A stretch of 64,000 nucleotides of DNA. Source: Antonospora locustae. Taxonomy: Eukaryota; Microsporidia. Location of the stretch: the NCBI GenBank assembly GCA_007674295.1, contig CM017451.1, positions 124,001 to 188,000 of the forward strand, read 5' to 3'. Numbering within the stretch: position 1 is the stretch's first letter; each line of letters opens with the position of its first letter. Below, one piece after another: positions 17,529-25,761 of this stretch. The position numbers and the translations under genes are program-made. The notes under the pieces were generated by a model. That model searched no databases, had not been told where the DNA came from, and saw only the letters and a program-made list of their open reading frames with translations.

Positions 17529-19583
17529 TCATAGCTCAAAGACTCGCAATATGCCATCCAGCCCTCCTGTTGCCAATACATCTCGCTCATTGAATTCTAC
17601 AGCAGTAACACGCTTTCCATGGACTTGAAAAATTTGAGACGAACGGGGCCCAACATCTATAATGTCAACATCACCGTTTTCTAAACCAACACACAACAGG
17701 TTTCTTCTTTTGCTGAAGGAAAGACACGTTGCCTCACAGTTGTACCTCTTCTCATAAACAAGAGAAAAGCTAAAGTCGTAGACAAGTAGCCTCTTATCTC
17801 TTGATACAGAAGCAAACAACGTTGTGTCGTGGTTGAACCCACAGTCAAATACAGATCTCCGATGATCAGAAATCTGTACGACAAGACGCAGCTCGTCTTT
17901 GCCGTGTGTTATCTCGTATAGTGAAATTGTCTTGTCCCGCGAAGCAGCTAGAAGATACCTGCTGCAAGCAGAAACCCGCAGTCTGTTTATTCCTAGACTA
18001 TGGCACTTGACATAGCTAAGCGGAGTCATCTTCTTGTCCCATACAAATATGCCTGCAAATCTAGGTTCAGAAGAGCTGTTTGCGCTGAAAACACGGAACT
18101 CGCTCACTGCGACGGTGGATATCTCGAAGTAGTGGCCATACACCTTGTTAACCTCGCTGAAGCGGTTGACGGATAGAGACCACTCGTTGATGCCTGTGAC
18201 TCCATCCTCCCTATCCTCATTAGTCAGCGACAGCTCCGAATTGACAGACGTGAATGTGTTTCCCCCGCCAAGGCCCTGGTTTGAGAGAAAAAGAAACGTA
18301 GGCTCTAGTATTCTGAGGATTGTTTCCTGCGACGCCACTGAAATGGTCAGCGCCTCTGTAAAGTCCTCTCCTGTGAAGGAACCATGATCGACATTGCCTC
18401 TACTTTCCACAGAGAGAGAGTCGTACTTGAGCAGCTTTTCCTTGTGTAGCCAACGTGCATCGTTTATCGTATACCCGTGGTCCAGTGCTCTGCCTATCTC
18501 TCTGTTTTTGTAGAACACCCTGACTGTTTTGTCCGAGCTTCCAGTCAGTATGAAGTCTCGGTTCCAGTCAATTGACCTTATTTCCCCTAAGTGGCCGGTG
18601 ACAAAAGACAGCAGCTGCCCATTTGCGTAGAAGTAAAATCCGCCTGAATGAGCCTGGCCTATTATCGCAGAAACTCCCTTTTCTGCGCAGAGCATCTCCA
18701 TATCTTTCGCAGCAGTGTCACATACGAAAAGATGCTGCAGTTCTTTTGGTGATGTTGCATTTACTGGAATTGCATTGTAGAAGGCCCTGTTTTTTCCGCC
18801 AAAGTCCCCCAGACGTCTTGTGTTTATCCACTCGTCACCATCGTTTTTTGACCATACCATGATCGATCCGTCCATAGAAGATGACACTATCTCGTTGCCA
18901 TTCCAACATGCATTCATGACCCAGTCAGAGTGTCCCTCCAGAATATCCACCTTTGCTATACACTGCATGCCTTCCGCGAACCTCCATATCTTGACCATTC
19001 TGTCTTGTGAGGCAGTCACAATTGAAACATGCTCTTCAACAGCCTTTGATTTAATGTCTTTGATAGTGTCTTCATGGGCCTTTGCCCTGGCTAGGTATAC
19101 ATTTGCCCTGTATACGCTCAGGTTTCCAAAGATGTCACCAACAAACACAAAATCACCAACTGCATCTACAGTAGACGTTTGGTGTGATATGAATGCAATT
19201 ACCGTATTTCCGTATACAGCCAAGCAGTGCACCTTTGATCCTGCATCAAATTTTGTGATCTCGTGCTCATCTCTCATGTCCACATCTCTTTCAACTTCGT
19301 GAACTGTGCAGTATGCAATAGCAGGCTTCAAGGGAACACTGTCACTCCCTATGCCAAGCCTTGCCTTGTACTTGCGTGATGACACAACTAGTATGCTACC
19401 GTGCGCATCTCCGACTATCAACGCATCTGAGCACACATGCAGAAACGTTATATCTGTCTCTCGAAACATATATATTTTGCGAGGAGTGAGGACGGAGTTT
19501 GAGCAGGCATAGTACAGTGTATCACTATATGCAGATGCGGCGTTGCGCTGCAAACATCCTCCAGAGAGATACAGCGAACGCAT
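17529..19583 (-). CDS. ELP2: Elongator complex subunit Elp2 (WD40)
   Basis: A 684-residue double WD40 propeller protein of Elongator, which modifies wobble uridines of tRNAs. Many WD-type units are visible: DRMVKIWRF, SMDGSIMVW, SSDKTVRVFY, SRDKTISLYEI, SRDKRLLVYDF, GGLDGILRVFEL. The segment WINTRRLGDFGGKNRAFYNA matches the Elp2-specific string RLGE(V/M)GGNTLGFYxx. CCC lies directly before the ATG at 19583. It is somewhat shorter than yeast Elp2 (788). Confidence 0.85.
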   Translation of the reverse strand: MRSLYLSGGCLQRNAASAYSDTLYYACSNSVLTPRKIYMFRETDITFLHVCSDALIVGDAHGSILVVSSRKYKARLGIGSDSVPLKPAIAYCTVHEVERDVDMRDEHEITKFDAGSKVHCLAVYGNTVIAFISHQTSTVDAVGDFVFVGDIFGNLSVYRANVYLARAKAHEDTIKDIKSKAVEEHVSIVTASQDRMVKIWRFAEGMQCIAKVDILEGHSDWVMNACWNGNEIVSSSMDGSIMVWSKNDGDEWINTRRLGDFGGKNRAFYNAIPVNATSPKELQHLFVCDTAAKDMEMLCAEKGVSAIIGQAHSGGFYFYANGQLLSFVTGHLGEIRSIDWNRDFILTGSSDKTVRVFYKNREIGRALDHGYTINDARWLHKEKLLKYDSLSVESRGNVDHGSFTGEDFTEALTISVASQETILRILEPTFLFLSNQGLGGGNTFTSVNSELSLTNEDREDGVTGINEWSLSVNRFSEVNKVYGHYFEISTVAVSEFRVFSANSSSEPRFAGIFVWDKKMTPLSYVKCHSLGINRLRVSACSRYLLAASRDKTISLYEITHGKDELRLVVQISDHRRSVFDCGFNHDTTLFASVSRDKRLLVYDFSFSLVYEKRYNCEATCLSFSKRRNLLCVGLENGDVDIIDVGPRSSQIFQVHGKRVTAVEFNERDVLATGGLDGILRVFEL

Positions 19584-19715
19584 GGGTCTTTAATTTCACC
19601 ACTTTGACAGAATTTATGAATAGACAGCTGCAATTACATCGCAACACCCACCTTTGTTAAGGAGAACCGCCATTTAGAGAAAGGACAGAAAACGTCTTTA
19701 CAAAAGCTGCCGCTT

Positions 19716-21788
19716 TTACTCATTGGTGCTGTTTGAAATCCATCCCTTGAACTTTAGCTTGTTGCCTATTTTTTTGTCGCTCTTCTTAGCCTGAAAGTCT
19801 CCATCTATAAATATCTTTGTGTTTTCTTCACTTTTCTTTGACACGTCACTGAGCACAGTGAGAATATCAACTATCGAGTCACTCTTTATGCTACGTTTCA
19901 CACCGCCCTCCTTCTTCTCGCTCACATTCTTAACCGCTGTGCTTGAAACTTGGGAATTCCTTTCAGCTGTGTCCCTAGAGCTTTCTTCACCATCATTACT
20001 AAAGTCCCCGATTCTCTTCCAAATTCCAAGCCCTCCAAATCCTTCCTTACGCTTCTTTGTCGCTGTAGATGTTGTGCTGGATTGCGAAGCCTTTTTCTTA
20101 GCATCACCATGCTTCTGCGTGCGAGGCTCCATTACACTTACCTGTTTGGAGAAGGCTCGTCCCGAAGTGGACACAGAGAGTCGTGCTGAGCCAGCACTCA
20201 CTCTCATTGCAGCCTTTTCTGGTTCCTTCTCTTCTTTCTTTGTGCTTGTGATAGAGGCAAGGGAGCTTACAAGGGATTTCTGGGCTTTCTCGATGACCTG
20301 GGACAGGCTGTGCTGTATAGAAGATATGTTCAGCCCACTGGTAGCCGAGGACGACACCACAGGTGACGACGACCTTGTCTCGAAATGCTTCACCATGATA
20401 ACAGTGACGCTGGACTTTGGTACTGTGGACAGATTCTTGTCTTCTTCTGTGAATGCAGTCTCTGATGAGCTGCTTGTCGACTCAGACGATGTGTCTGATG
20501 ATACAGACGCAGAGCCAAATACGTTTGTAGCAGCTTTTGATGCCGTTGCTTTGTCCTCTTTGCTATGCTTGGTGGTGCGTGCAGTCTTGGACTCTGCATC
20601 GCCTTTTTCACGATGCTTGTTCTCCCTTGTGGTTTGACTGGCTGGCAACGCAAACTTGGAGACACCATAGACAACGTCACTGTATTCAAGGTCTTTCTGC
20701 ACCGGTATTGCAATTGTCAGCTTTTCTATGGTGTTAACAACACCAGTACTTGTGGTATGCTTGGTAGAGCTAGATGACTGCGACATAGCTTCATACGTTG
20801 TTCTTGGAGTCTTTTCCTCCACATTAGTTGTTTTACTCTTTTCTTTTTTCGTTTGCGCAGGCATTTCTGCTGCTATCTCTGACCGCAATGACCTTCCACC
20901 AGCTTTTGACGTGCTTTTTGTGATGTTGCCGACATCTTGATGCTGCGGGCCACCTAGGCTTTGTGATGGCATGACTATGTTTCCAACTTTCATGGTCTCG
21001 TTGCTATAACTTACATCTCCCTTCTCTCCCAACGCAGTCTTTACTATGCTGGCGGCAGCACCAGATATAGAAGGTTCTCGTATAATTGACTCAATGATTG
21101 TTATTGTCTTTACACCTATTAACACCTTTTCTGGACTTCCATAGGCCATCACGGTTGTCCAATACTTGCCCTTTACAGACTCTTTCTTCTCTTGTTTTTT
21201 CTTCAGCGAGACGGCAGGTACTTCTTCTCTATGCTTGACGGTTGCAGCCATTATATTATGCACAGGGACCAGCTTCTTTTCATCCTTACTTGTGACACTG
21301 GCGTGCACGCTCGTCTTCTCAGATCGTTCTTTTGTCTTGTAGGTGCTCGTGGAGGCCGTGCTCTTGAGAGAACTGCCTCTCAATAGAACTGTGGAAGATG
21401 CTAGAGAGCTCAGCACACTGTTACTTTTATCCAATGCAGGGAGCGAAGATGTCTTTATAGATGTGTTAGTTTGTGTTGACGAAACCTTTGACAAAAGACT
21501 GCTCAGTGAGACTACATACGACAGCTGTGCCTTCTGTATCTTTTTGTCAGATGTCTGTGGGTTTATAAAGCATGTCGTTGTGCTTTCATTGCCATACTGG
21601 AAGCCTATGTACTGCTTGTCCTTGGATACGTCCTTGCTTTCGGGTTTTGTTTTCTGTAGCTCGTCTTTTTTTTCCGAAGCACTGTCATCTCCCTCGGTCT
21701 TGAAAATCTTATCTAGGTCTGTTGGCTCGAAAATGTCTTTTGAAATGGCAGTGGCAACAAGCAACAGTAAAGGAATTACTCGTCCCAT
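19716..21788 (-). CDS. Large secreted Ser/Thr/Lys-rich low-complexity protein
   Basis: A 690-residue protein with a signal peptide (MGRVIPLLLLVATAISKD) and then long Ser/Thr/Lys/Glu/Ala-rich disordered sequence with one cysteine (TTCFINP, near residue 73). Short hydrophobic-Thr strings recur: TTVMAYGSPEKVLIGVKTIT near 215, NTIEKLTIAIPV near 360, SSVTVIMVKHFET near 470. There is no membrane anchor. Many Ser/Thr suggest O-mannosylation. It lies 400 bp upstream-adjacent to another secreted low-complexity gene on the same strand. The ATG lacks CCC. Composition suggests spore wall, polar tube or surface matrix; function is unknown. Confidence 0.65.
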   Translation of the reverse strand: MGRVIPLLLLVATAISKDIFEPTDLDKIFKTEGDDSASEKKDELQKTKPESKDVSKDKQYIGFQYGNESTTTCFINPQTSDKKIQKAQLSYVVSLSSLLSKVSSTQTNTSIKTSSLPALDKSNSVLSSLASSTVLLRGSSLKSTASTSTYKTKERSEKTSVHASVTSKDEKKLVPVHNIMAATVKHREEVPAVSLKKKQEKKESVKGKYWTTVMAYGSPEKVLIGVKTITIIESIIREPSISGAAASIVKTALGEKGDVSYSNETMKVGNIVMPSQSLGGPQHQDVGNITKSTSKAGGRSLRSEIAAEMPAQTKKEKSKTTNVEEKTPRTTYEAMSQSSSSTKHTTSTGVVNTIEKLTIAIPVQKDLEYSDVVYGVSKFALPASQTTRENKHREKGDAESKTARTTKHSKEDKATASKAATNVFGSASVSSDTSSESTSSSSETAFTEEDKNLSTVPKSSVTVIMVKHFETRSSSPVVSSSATSGLNISSIQHSLSQVIEKAQKSLVSSLASITSTKKEEKEPEKAAMRVSAGSARLSVSTSGRAFSKQVSVMEPRTQKHGDAKKKASQSSTTSTATKKRKEGFGGLGIWKRIGDFSNDGEESSRDTAERNSQVSSTAVKNVSEKKEGGVKRSIKSDSIVDILTVLSDVSKKSEENTKIFIDGDFQAKKSDKKIGNKLKFKGWISNSTNE

Positions 21789-22189
21789 TCCTTTGTTTAT
21801 TTTAAGTGCATTTATATTTCTTATGAAACACTTTTCGTTTCAATTCATTAAAACACAATTTCGAATAGCATTTTCATTCTGATTAACCAACTTACACCGT
21901 AGGAATATTGTTCTAGTTGCGCAGCAAACAACGGTTTTCTGCGCGTTGGTGACCATAGACTATGTATTTGATAAGGTGATATTTCTGAAGGCGTAACCTG
22001 ACTAGCTTCATTCTGCCAAACCCTGCAAAATCACCAAATAAGTCTTTACTACGTGTGTGCACTATGTGCAGACTGAATGCCATGCACCTGAACTATATGA
22101 GGCTGTTAACTGTAAACCTTGCAATAGTATAATCTGAATCTTTAATGGTGATGTGTTATGGCGTATCTCAACAACCTCTGTCTTGTCCC
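21789..22189. other. 401-bp intergenic region between two secreted-protein genes
   Basis: AT-rich sequence with no supported gene, separating two minus-strand secreted-protein genes. It must hold the promoter of the 690-residue protein and the 3' end of the repeat protein. Confidence 0.5.
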
Positions 22190-24490
22190 TCACTCTTCAA
22201 GGTTTGAATCTGTTTCATCCATAATAACTGTTGTGTTAACTGTAACAACATAGTCTTTACACTCTTCTTGCAGCTCTTCTTGAGAAGATGCAATTCTTTT
22301 CGCACACTCGACTGATGGGCTTTCAGTAGAATTTTCGCATATTTGCTGCGGCGATACTGTCTTGACAGACTTACCTTCTGTCTGTTTTTGCACTGCTGTT
22401 TTTACTATCGCTGTAGCAATGTTTTTGATGTTCATGGGCTCTCCTGCAGCTATAGTTGTGTCTACTTGCGACTCGTCGGTTACAATTTTAATTGCCTTGA
22501 TTGATATACAAGGCGCAACCTCATCAATCATAAGTCTAGCATCAGAAGCTTGTGGCTGAGTTGACGGAGGCATTGGTACACTAGGCTGTACTTTTTGCGG
22601 TATTGGCTGCGGGATGGAAGCTCCTCCGCTCTGTGGCCCGCCTGTACCGCCTGCACCGCCTTCAGACGATCCTCCTGCACTCTGTGGCCCGCCTGTACCG
22701 CCTGCACCGCCTTCAGACGATCCTCCTGCACTCTGTGGCCCGCCTGTACCGCCTGAACCGCCTTCAGACGATCCTCCTCCGCTCTGTGGCCCGCCTGTAC
22801 CGCCTGCACCGCCTTCAGACGATCCTCCTGCACTCTGTGGCCCGCCTGCACCGTCTGAAATTGAAGCAGAACCACCACTATCTTGCTGTGGACCAGCTTC
22901 CTTAATAACCTTTTCCATGGTATCAACCTGACTTTTTACATCATCCTCCTTTATTCCTTTATCTTGATAAAATCCAGTATCAGTTAGTTTTCCTTTTTGA
23001 GGAATCTCCTCCTTACTGCAGCCACAGTCTTGTCCAATAAATAGACCACTGTTATCCACTATTTTATCACCTTCTTTTTTCATGCTGCATTTTCCCGACG
23101 CATCCTTGTAATTAGTGCCATCTCCCGTTACAAGGATCTTGTCAACTTTTTTGCAATCTGGGCAGGATTTCAGCACATCTTCTACCTTTTTTCTATCAAA
23201 CTCCTGCACTTTGCTAATTCTATCTGTCTTTTTTATATATTCAGGAATAGCAGAGGAAGGCTGCAGTTCACTCAGGGGTATTGAGCTTGACATTGCACTA
23301 CTTGCTGCACTTACAGGCATCGAGCTTGACATTGCACTGCTGATTGCACTTGAAAGCATCGAGCTTGACATTGCACTACTTGCTGCACTTACAGGCATCG
23401 AGCTTGACATTGCACTACTTGCTGCACTTACAGGCATCGAGCTTGACATTGCACTGCTGATTGCACTTGAAAGCATCGAGCTTGACATTGCACTACTTGC
23501 TGCACTTACAGGCATCGAGCTTGACATTGCACTGCTGATTGCACTTGAAAGCATCGAGCTTGACATTGCACTACTTGCTGCACTTACAGGCATCGAGCTT
23601 GACATTGCACTGCTGATTGCACTACTAATACCTGCAGCACTTATAATACTTGCAGCCTCAGAAGCACTTTTTTGTTTGGATATTTCTCCACTTGCAGGGG
23701 CAGATGCTGCTTCTGTCTTGCTCTTGTCTGTGTATTTTTGCATATATCCCGTTTTTTCAGCGCCTTTTGTCGTTTTCGTGCCTTCAGCGGTTGTTTTTTC
23801 TCTCTGCTTCTTATTATTCTCTTCCCTTTTCTTAGACTTCTCTTCGCCCTTTTTCTGTCTTTCCTCACCCTTCTTTTGCTTCTGCTGCTCCTTATCCTGT
23901 TTCTTCTGCTGCTGCTTCTGTTGTTCTTCCTGCCTCTTTTGTTGTTTCTCTTGCTTCTTCTGCTGCTGCTTCTCCTCTTTCTTCTGCTGCTTCTGTTTCT
24001 GCTCTTCTGCTTTCTGTTGCTTCTCTTGCTGCTTCTGCTGCTGCTTTTCTTCCTTCTTCTGCTGCTTCTGCTTCTGCTCCTCTGCTTTCTGTTGCTTTTC
24101 CTGTCCTTTTTTTTCCCTCTGTCCAGACTCAGCCTTAGACTTACTCCGCCCTCCACTCTTCTGTGTGCCTGAGGTCCCTTCCTTTCCCGATGCATTCGCT
24201 GTGCTTTGTGCCTGTCCTTTTGCAGGTGCTTTCTCAGAGCCGGACGTGCCTTGCCTTTGGGCAGCAAGATGGCTAACATCGCTCAGCTCTGCAGTGGCAT
24301 CTTCCATGTCAGGTTCATGGTTAACAAGCTCCTCTACATTCCATTTCTTGCTATTTACAAGTTCAGAAAGTATGTTTCCCTTGTTTGAAAGCAGATCCTT
24401 GAGCCTCAGGTGCAATATAATTGATTCCTCCTCGTCGGTGTCTATATTGAAGGATATTATAAACCATATGGGCAGTGTGTGTAAATACAT
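22190..24490 (-). CDS. Secreted repeat protein with Gln/Lys coil, Ser/Met and Gly/Pro tandem repeats
   Basis: A 766-residue protein with an N-terminal hydrophobic leader (MYLHTLPIWFIISF). Regions in order: a Lys/Gln/Glu block of imperfect KQQKxEEQ-type repeats (about 125-225); a SSAMSSSMPVSAA / SSAMSSSMLSSAI 13-residue repeat array (about 290-405); a Cys-containing segment (CPDC, KCS, CGC) ending GKLTDTGFYQ (about 425-515); five GGPQSxGGSSEGGxGGT 17-residue units (about 545-625); and a C-terminal globular part with four more cysteines. The GKLTxxGFYQ segment is shared with the secreted protein at 51331-52551. The repeats suggest an extracellular structural protein of the spore; this is inference. 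Confidence 0.7.
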   Translation of the reverse strand: MYLHTLPIWFIISFNIDTDEEESIILHLRLKDLLSNKGNILSELVNSKKWNVEELVNHEPDMEDATAELSDVSHLAAQRQGTSGSEKAPAKGQAQSTANASGKEGTSGTQKSGGRSKSKAESGQREKKGQEKQQKAEEQKQKQQKKEEKQQQKQQEKQQKAEEQKQKQQKKEEKQQQKKQEKQQKRQEEQQKQQQKKQDKEQQKQKKGEERQKKGEEKSKKREENNKKQREKTTAEGTKTTKGAEKTGYMQKYTDKSKTEAASAPASGEISKQKSASEAASIISAAGISSAISSAMSSSMPVSAASSAMSSSMLSSAISSAMSSSMPVSAASSAMSSSMLSSAISSAMSSSMPVSAASSAMSSSMPVSAASSAMSSSMLSSAISSAMSSSMPVSAASSAMSSSIPLSELQPSSAIPEYIKKTDRISKVQEFDRKKVEDVLKSCPDCKKVDKILVTGDGTNYKDASGKCSMKKEGDKIVDNSGLFIGQDCGCSKEEIPQKGKLTDTGFYQDKGIKEDDVKSQVDTMEKVIKEAGPQQDSGGSASISDGAGGPQSAGGSSEGGAGGTGGPQSGGGSSEGGSGGTGGPQSAGGSSEGGAGGTGGPQSAGGSSEGGAGGTGGPQSGGASIPQPIPQKVQPSVPMPPSTQPQASDARLMIDEVAPCISIKAIKIVTDESQVDTTIAAGEPMNIKNIATAIVKTAVQKQTEGKSVKTVSPQQICENSTESPSVECAKRIASSQEELQEECKDYVVTVNTTVIMDETDSNLEE
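22631..22858 (-). repeat. Tandem 51-bp repeat encoding Gly/Pro/Gln/Ser units
   Basis: Five starts of the same unit occur exactly 51 bp apart (22631, 22682, 22733, 22784, 22835). Each encodes GGPQS(A/G)GGSSEGG(A/S)GGT. Copies differ at few bases, so recent duplication or gene conversion is likely. Confidence 0.9.
23275..23630 (-). repeat. Tandem 39-bp repeat array, two alternating unit types
   Basis: About nine units of 39 bp encode SSAMSSSM followed by either PVSAA or LSSAI. The two types alternate in a higher-order pattern of 78 bp, with one doubled PVSAA unit. Near-identical copies imply recent expansion. Confidence 0.9.
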
Positions 24491-24724
24491 TATTTGTTTA
24501 CTATATACTTTGCTTTTAGATTTGTTTAATTGTATGAGACATATTGTTTGGGCTCTTTAATCTTAGTATATTTATATTTGGTCCTTCCGTGATGAGCTTG
24601 CTAAACTGCAATGCGTCAGCTCTAATCTGGACTTGTATGTCACTGAGATACATGGTCTCTTACACAGTGCTCTGATGCACAGCACTGCTGTATGCCAAAA
24701 AACAGCTTGAAGAAAAAGGTATTT

Positions 24725-25492
24725 TTATTTTCGCGCAATCTTCTCTCGATATTCCTTTATAAGTCTAGAATACCTAGACAAAGGATTCAATTCCGGCTCC
24801 TTCTCCCTCCAGAACTCCGGGACAAAGAAGCATGACGACTTGTCAAGTGCGCTGACAGTTGCTTTTGCAAAGTTCTCGGTTGTAGATGTCTGTCCCTTTG
24901 ACAGTGTGAAGACATCTTTTACACCCGCAAGCTGGAATATCTTCTTTGGTACACTTCCTGCTCTTATACCAGACCCCTTGGGTGCTGGAATCACCCTCAT
25001 GATAACACTTCCAGATTTCCCCGTTGCTTTGCACGGTACTGTGTGCTCCTTTCCATAGTTGTTTCCCCAGAAGCCCAGTCTCACAGGTCTGATTGCACAT
25101 TTAGCCCTCTCAATTGCACCCTTTATTGCAGTAGCAGCTTCCTTGGAAGTTTTTGTTCCTATTCCAACGTAGCCTGCACCATTTCCAACAACAACAACAA
25201 CTTTCATTCGCGTTCTTTGCCCTGCCCTTGTTTGCTTTTGGACAGACTTAATCTTGATGACCTCTTCCTTCAGCTGGCCTTTGAGCAGGTGATCTACAAT
25301 GCCTGACTCCTTTATTTTCAGAGAGTACTGAAAGATATCCTCCATGTTTATCTTTCCCATCTTAACAAGAATGCCCAGGTCCGTAGTTGGCACCCACTCC
25401 TTGTCTTGCTGCCTGGGAACGCGTGGACGCACAGCCTCCTCTTTTTTCCGGGGCAGCGGTCCTGTGTTTCTACCGGCGACACTGCTTTCCAT
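24725..25492 (-). CDS. RPS2: Ribosomal protein uS5 (S2)
   Basis: A 255-residue small-subunit protein. Matches include WVPTTDLGILVKMGKI, the S5 RNA-binding domain VQKQTRAGQRTRMKVVVVVGNGAGYVGIGTKTSKE, the S5 C-terminal domain (IPAPKGSGIRAGSVPKKIFQLAGVKDVFT) and the SRYSRLIKEYREK tail. The ATG at 25492 (MESSVAGRNTG) has CCC and an AAAATTTT block directly upstream; the further ATG at 25528 lies beyond these signals and is not used. Confidence 0.97.
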   Translation of the reverse strand: MESSVAGRNTGPLPRKKEEAVRPRVPRQQDKEWVPTTDLGILVKMGKINMEDIFQYSLKIKESGIVDHLLKGQLKEEVIKIKSVQKQTRAGQRTRMKVVVVVGNGAGYVGIGTKTSKEAATAIKGAIERAKCAIRPVRLGFWGNNYGKEHTVPCKATGKSGSVIMRVIPAPKGSGIRAGSVPKKIFQLAGVKDVFTLSKGQTSTTENFAKATVSALDKSSCFFVPEFWREKEPELNPLSRYSRLIKEYREKIARK

Positions 25493-25494
25493 TA

Positions 25495-25507
25495 GGGTAA
25501 AATTTTT
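25495..25507 (-). promoter_or_regulatory. AAAATTTT + CCC ribosomal-protein promoter signal (RPS2)
   Basis: Read on the minus strand, AAAAATTTT is followed one base later by CCC, 2 nt before the ATG at 25492. Confidence 0.6.
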
Positions 25508-25743
25508 CGCTAAATAACCCGACTGCATGCTTTACCAGATTAACCAATCCATTTTGATGCAGTGTAAAATAGAGCCATGTATGTACCAAGTGCTGCAGCC
25601 ACACTTATAAGGTTGTGCTTCATTCTGAAGGGCCGCAGACCTCGTTTGTTTTTTGTATGCGTGCTCATGGACGCAAAAAGTGTATGGCCGCCTTTACGGT
25701 GCTAAGCCTTTCTTGCCCTGCAGCGTGCAGCAATGTTAAATAG

Positions 25744-25752
25744 AAAATTTTT
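25744..25752 (+). promoter_or_regulatory. AAAATTTTT block upstream of SPT6
   Basis: The same AT block as at ribosomal protein genes, 10-18 nt before the SPT6 ATG, here without an exact CCC (CCATCC instead). Confidence 0.4.
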
Positions 25753-25761
25753 GTTCCATCC

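Noticed and set aside
22614..22931. Proline-rich, collagen-like plus-strand frame over the 51-bp repeats
   Set aside because: Antisense product of the Gly/Pro repeat array. The minus frame is continuous with a signal-peptide protein and is preferred.
23115..24560. Long plus-strand open frame (481 codons) opposite the repeat protein
   Set aside because: It is the antisense of tandem repeats, which stay open in several frames. Composition mirrors the repeats, and no start signal or family is present.
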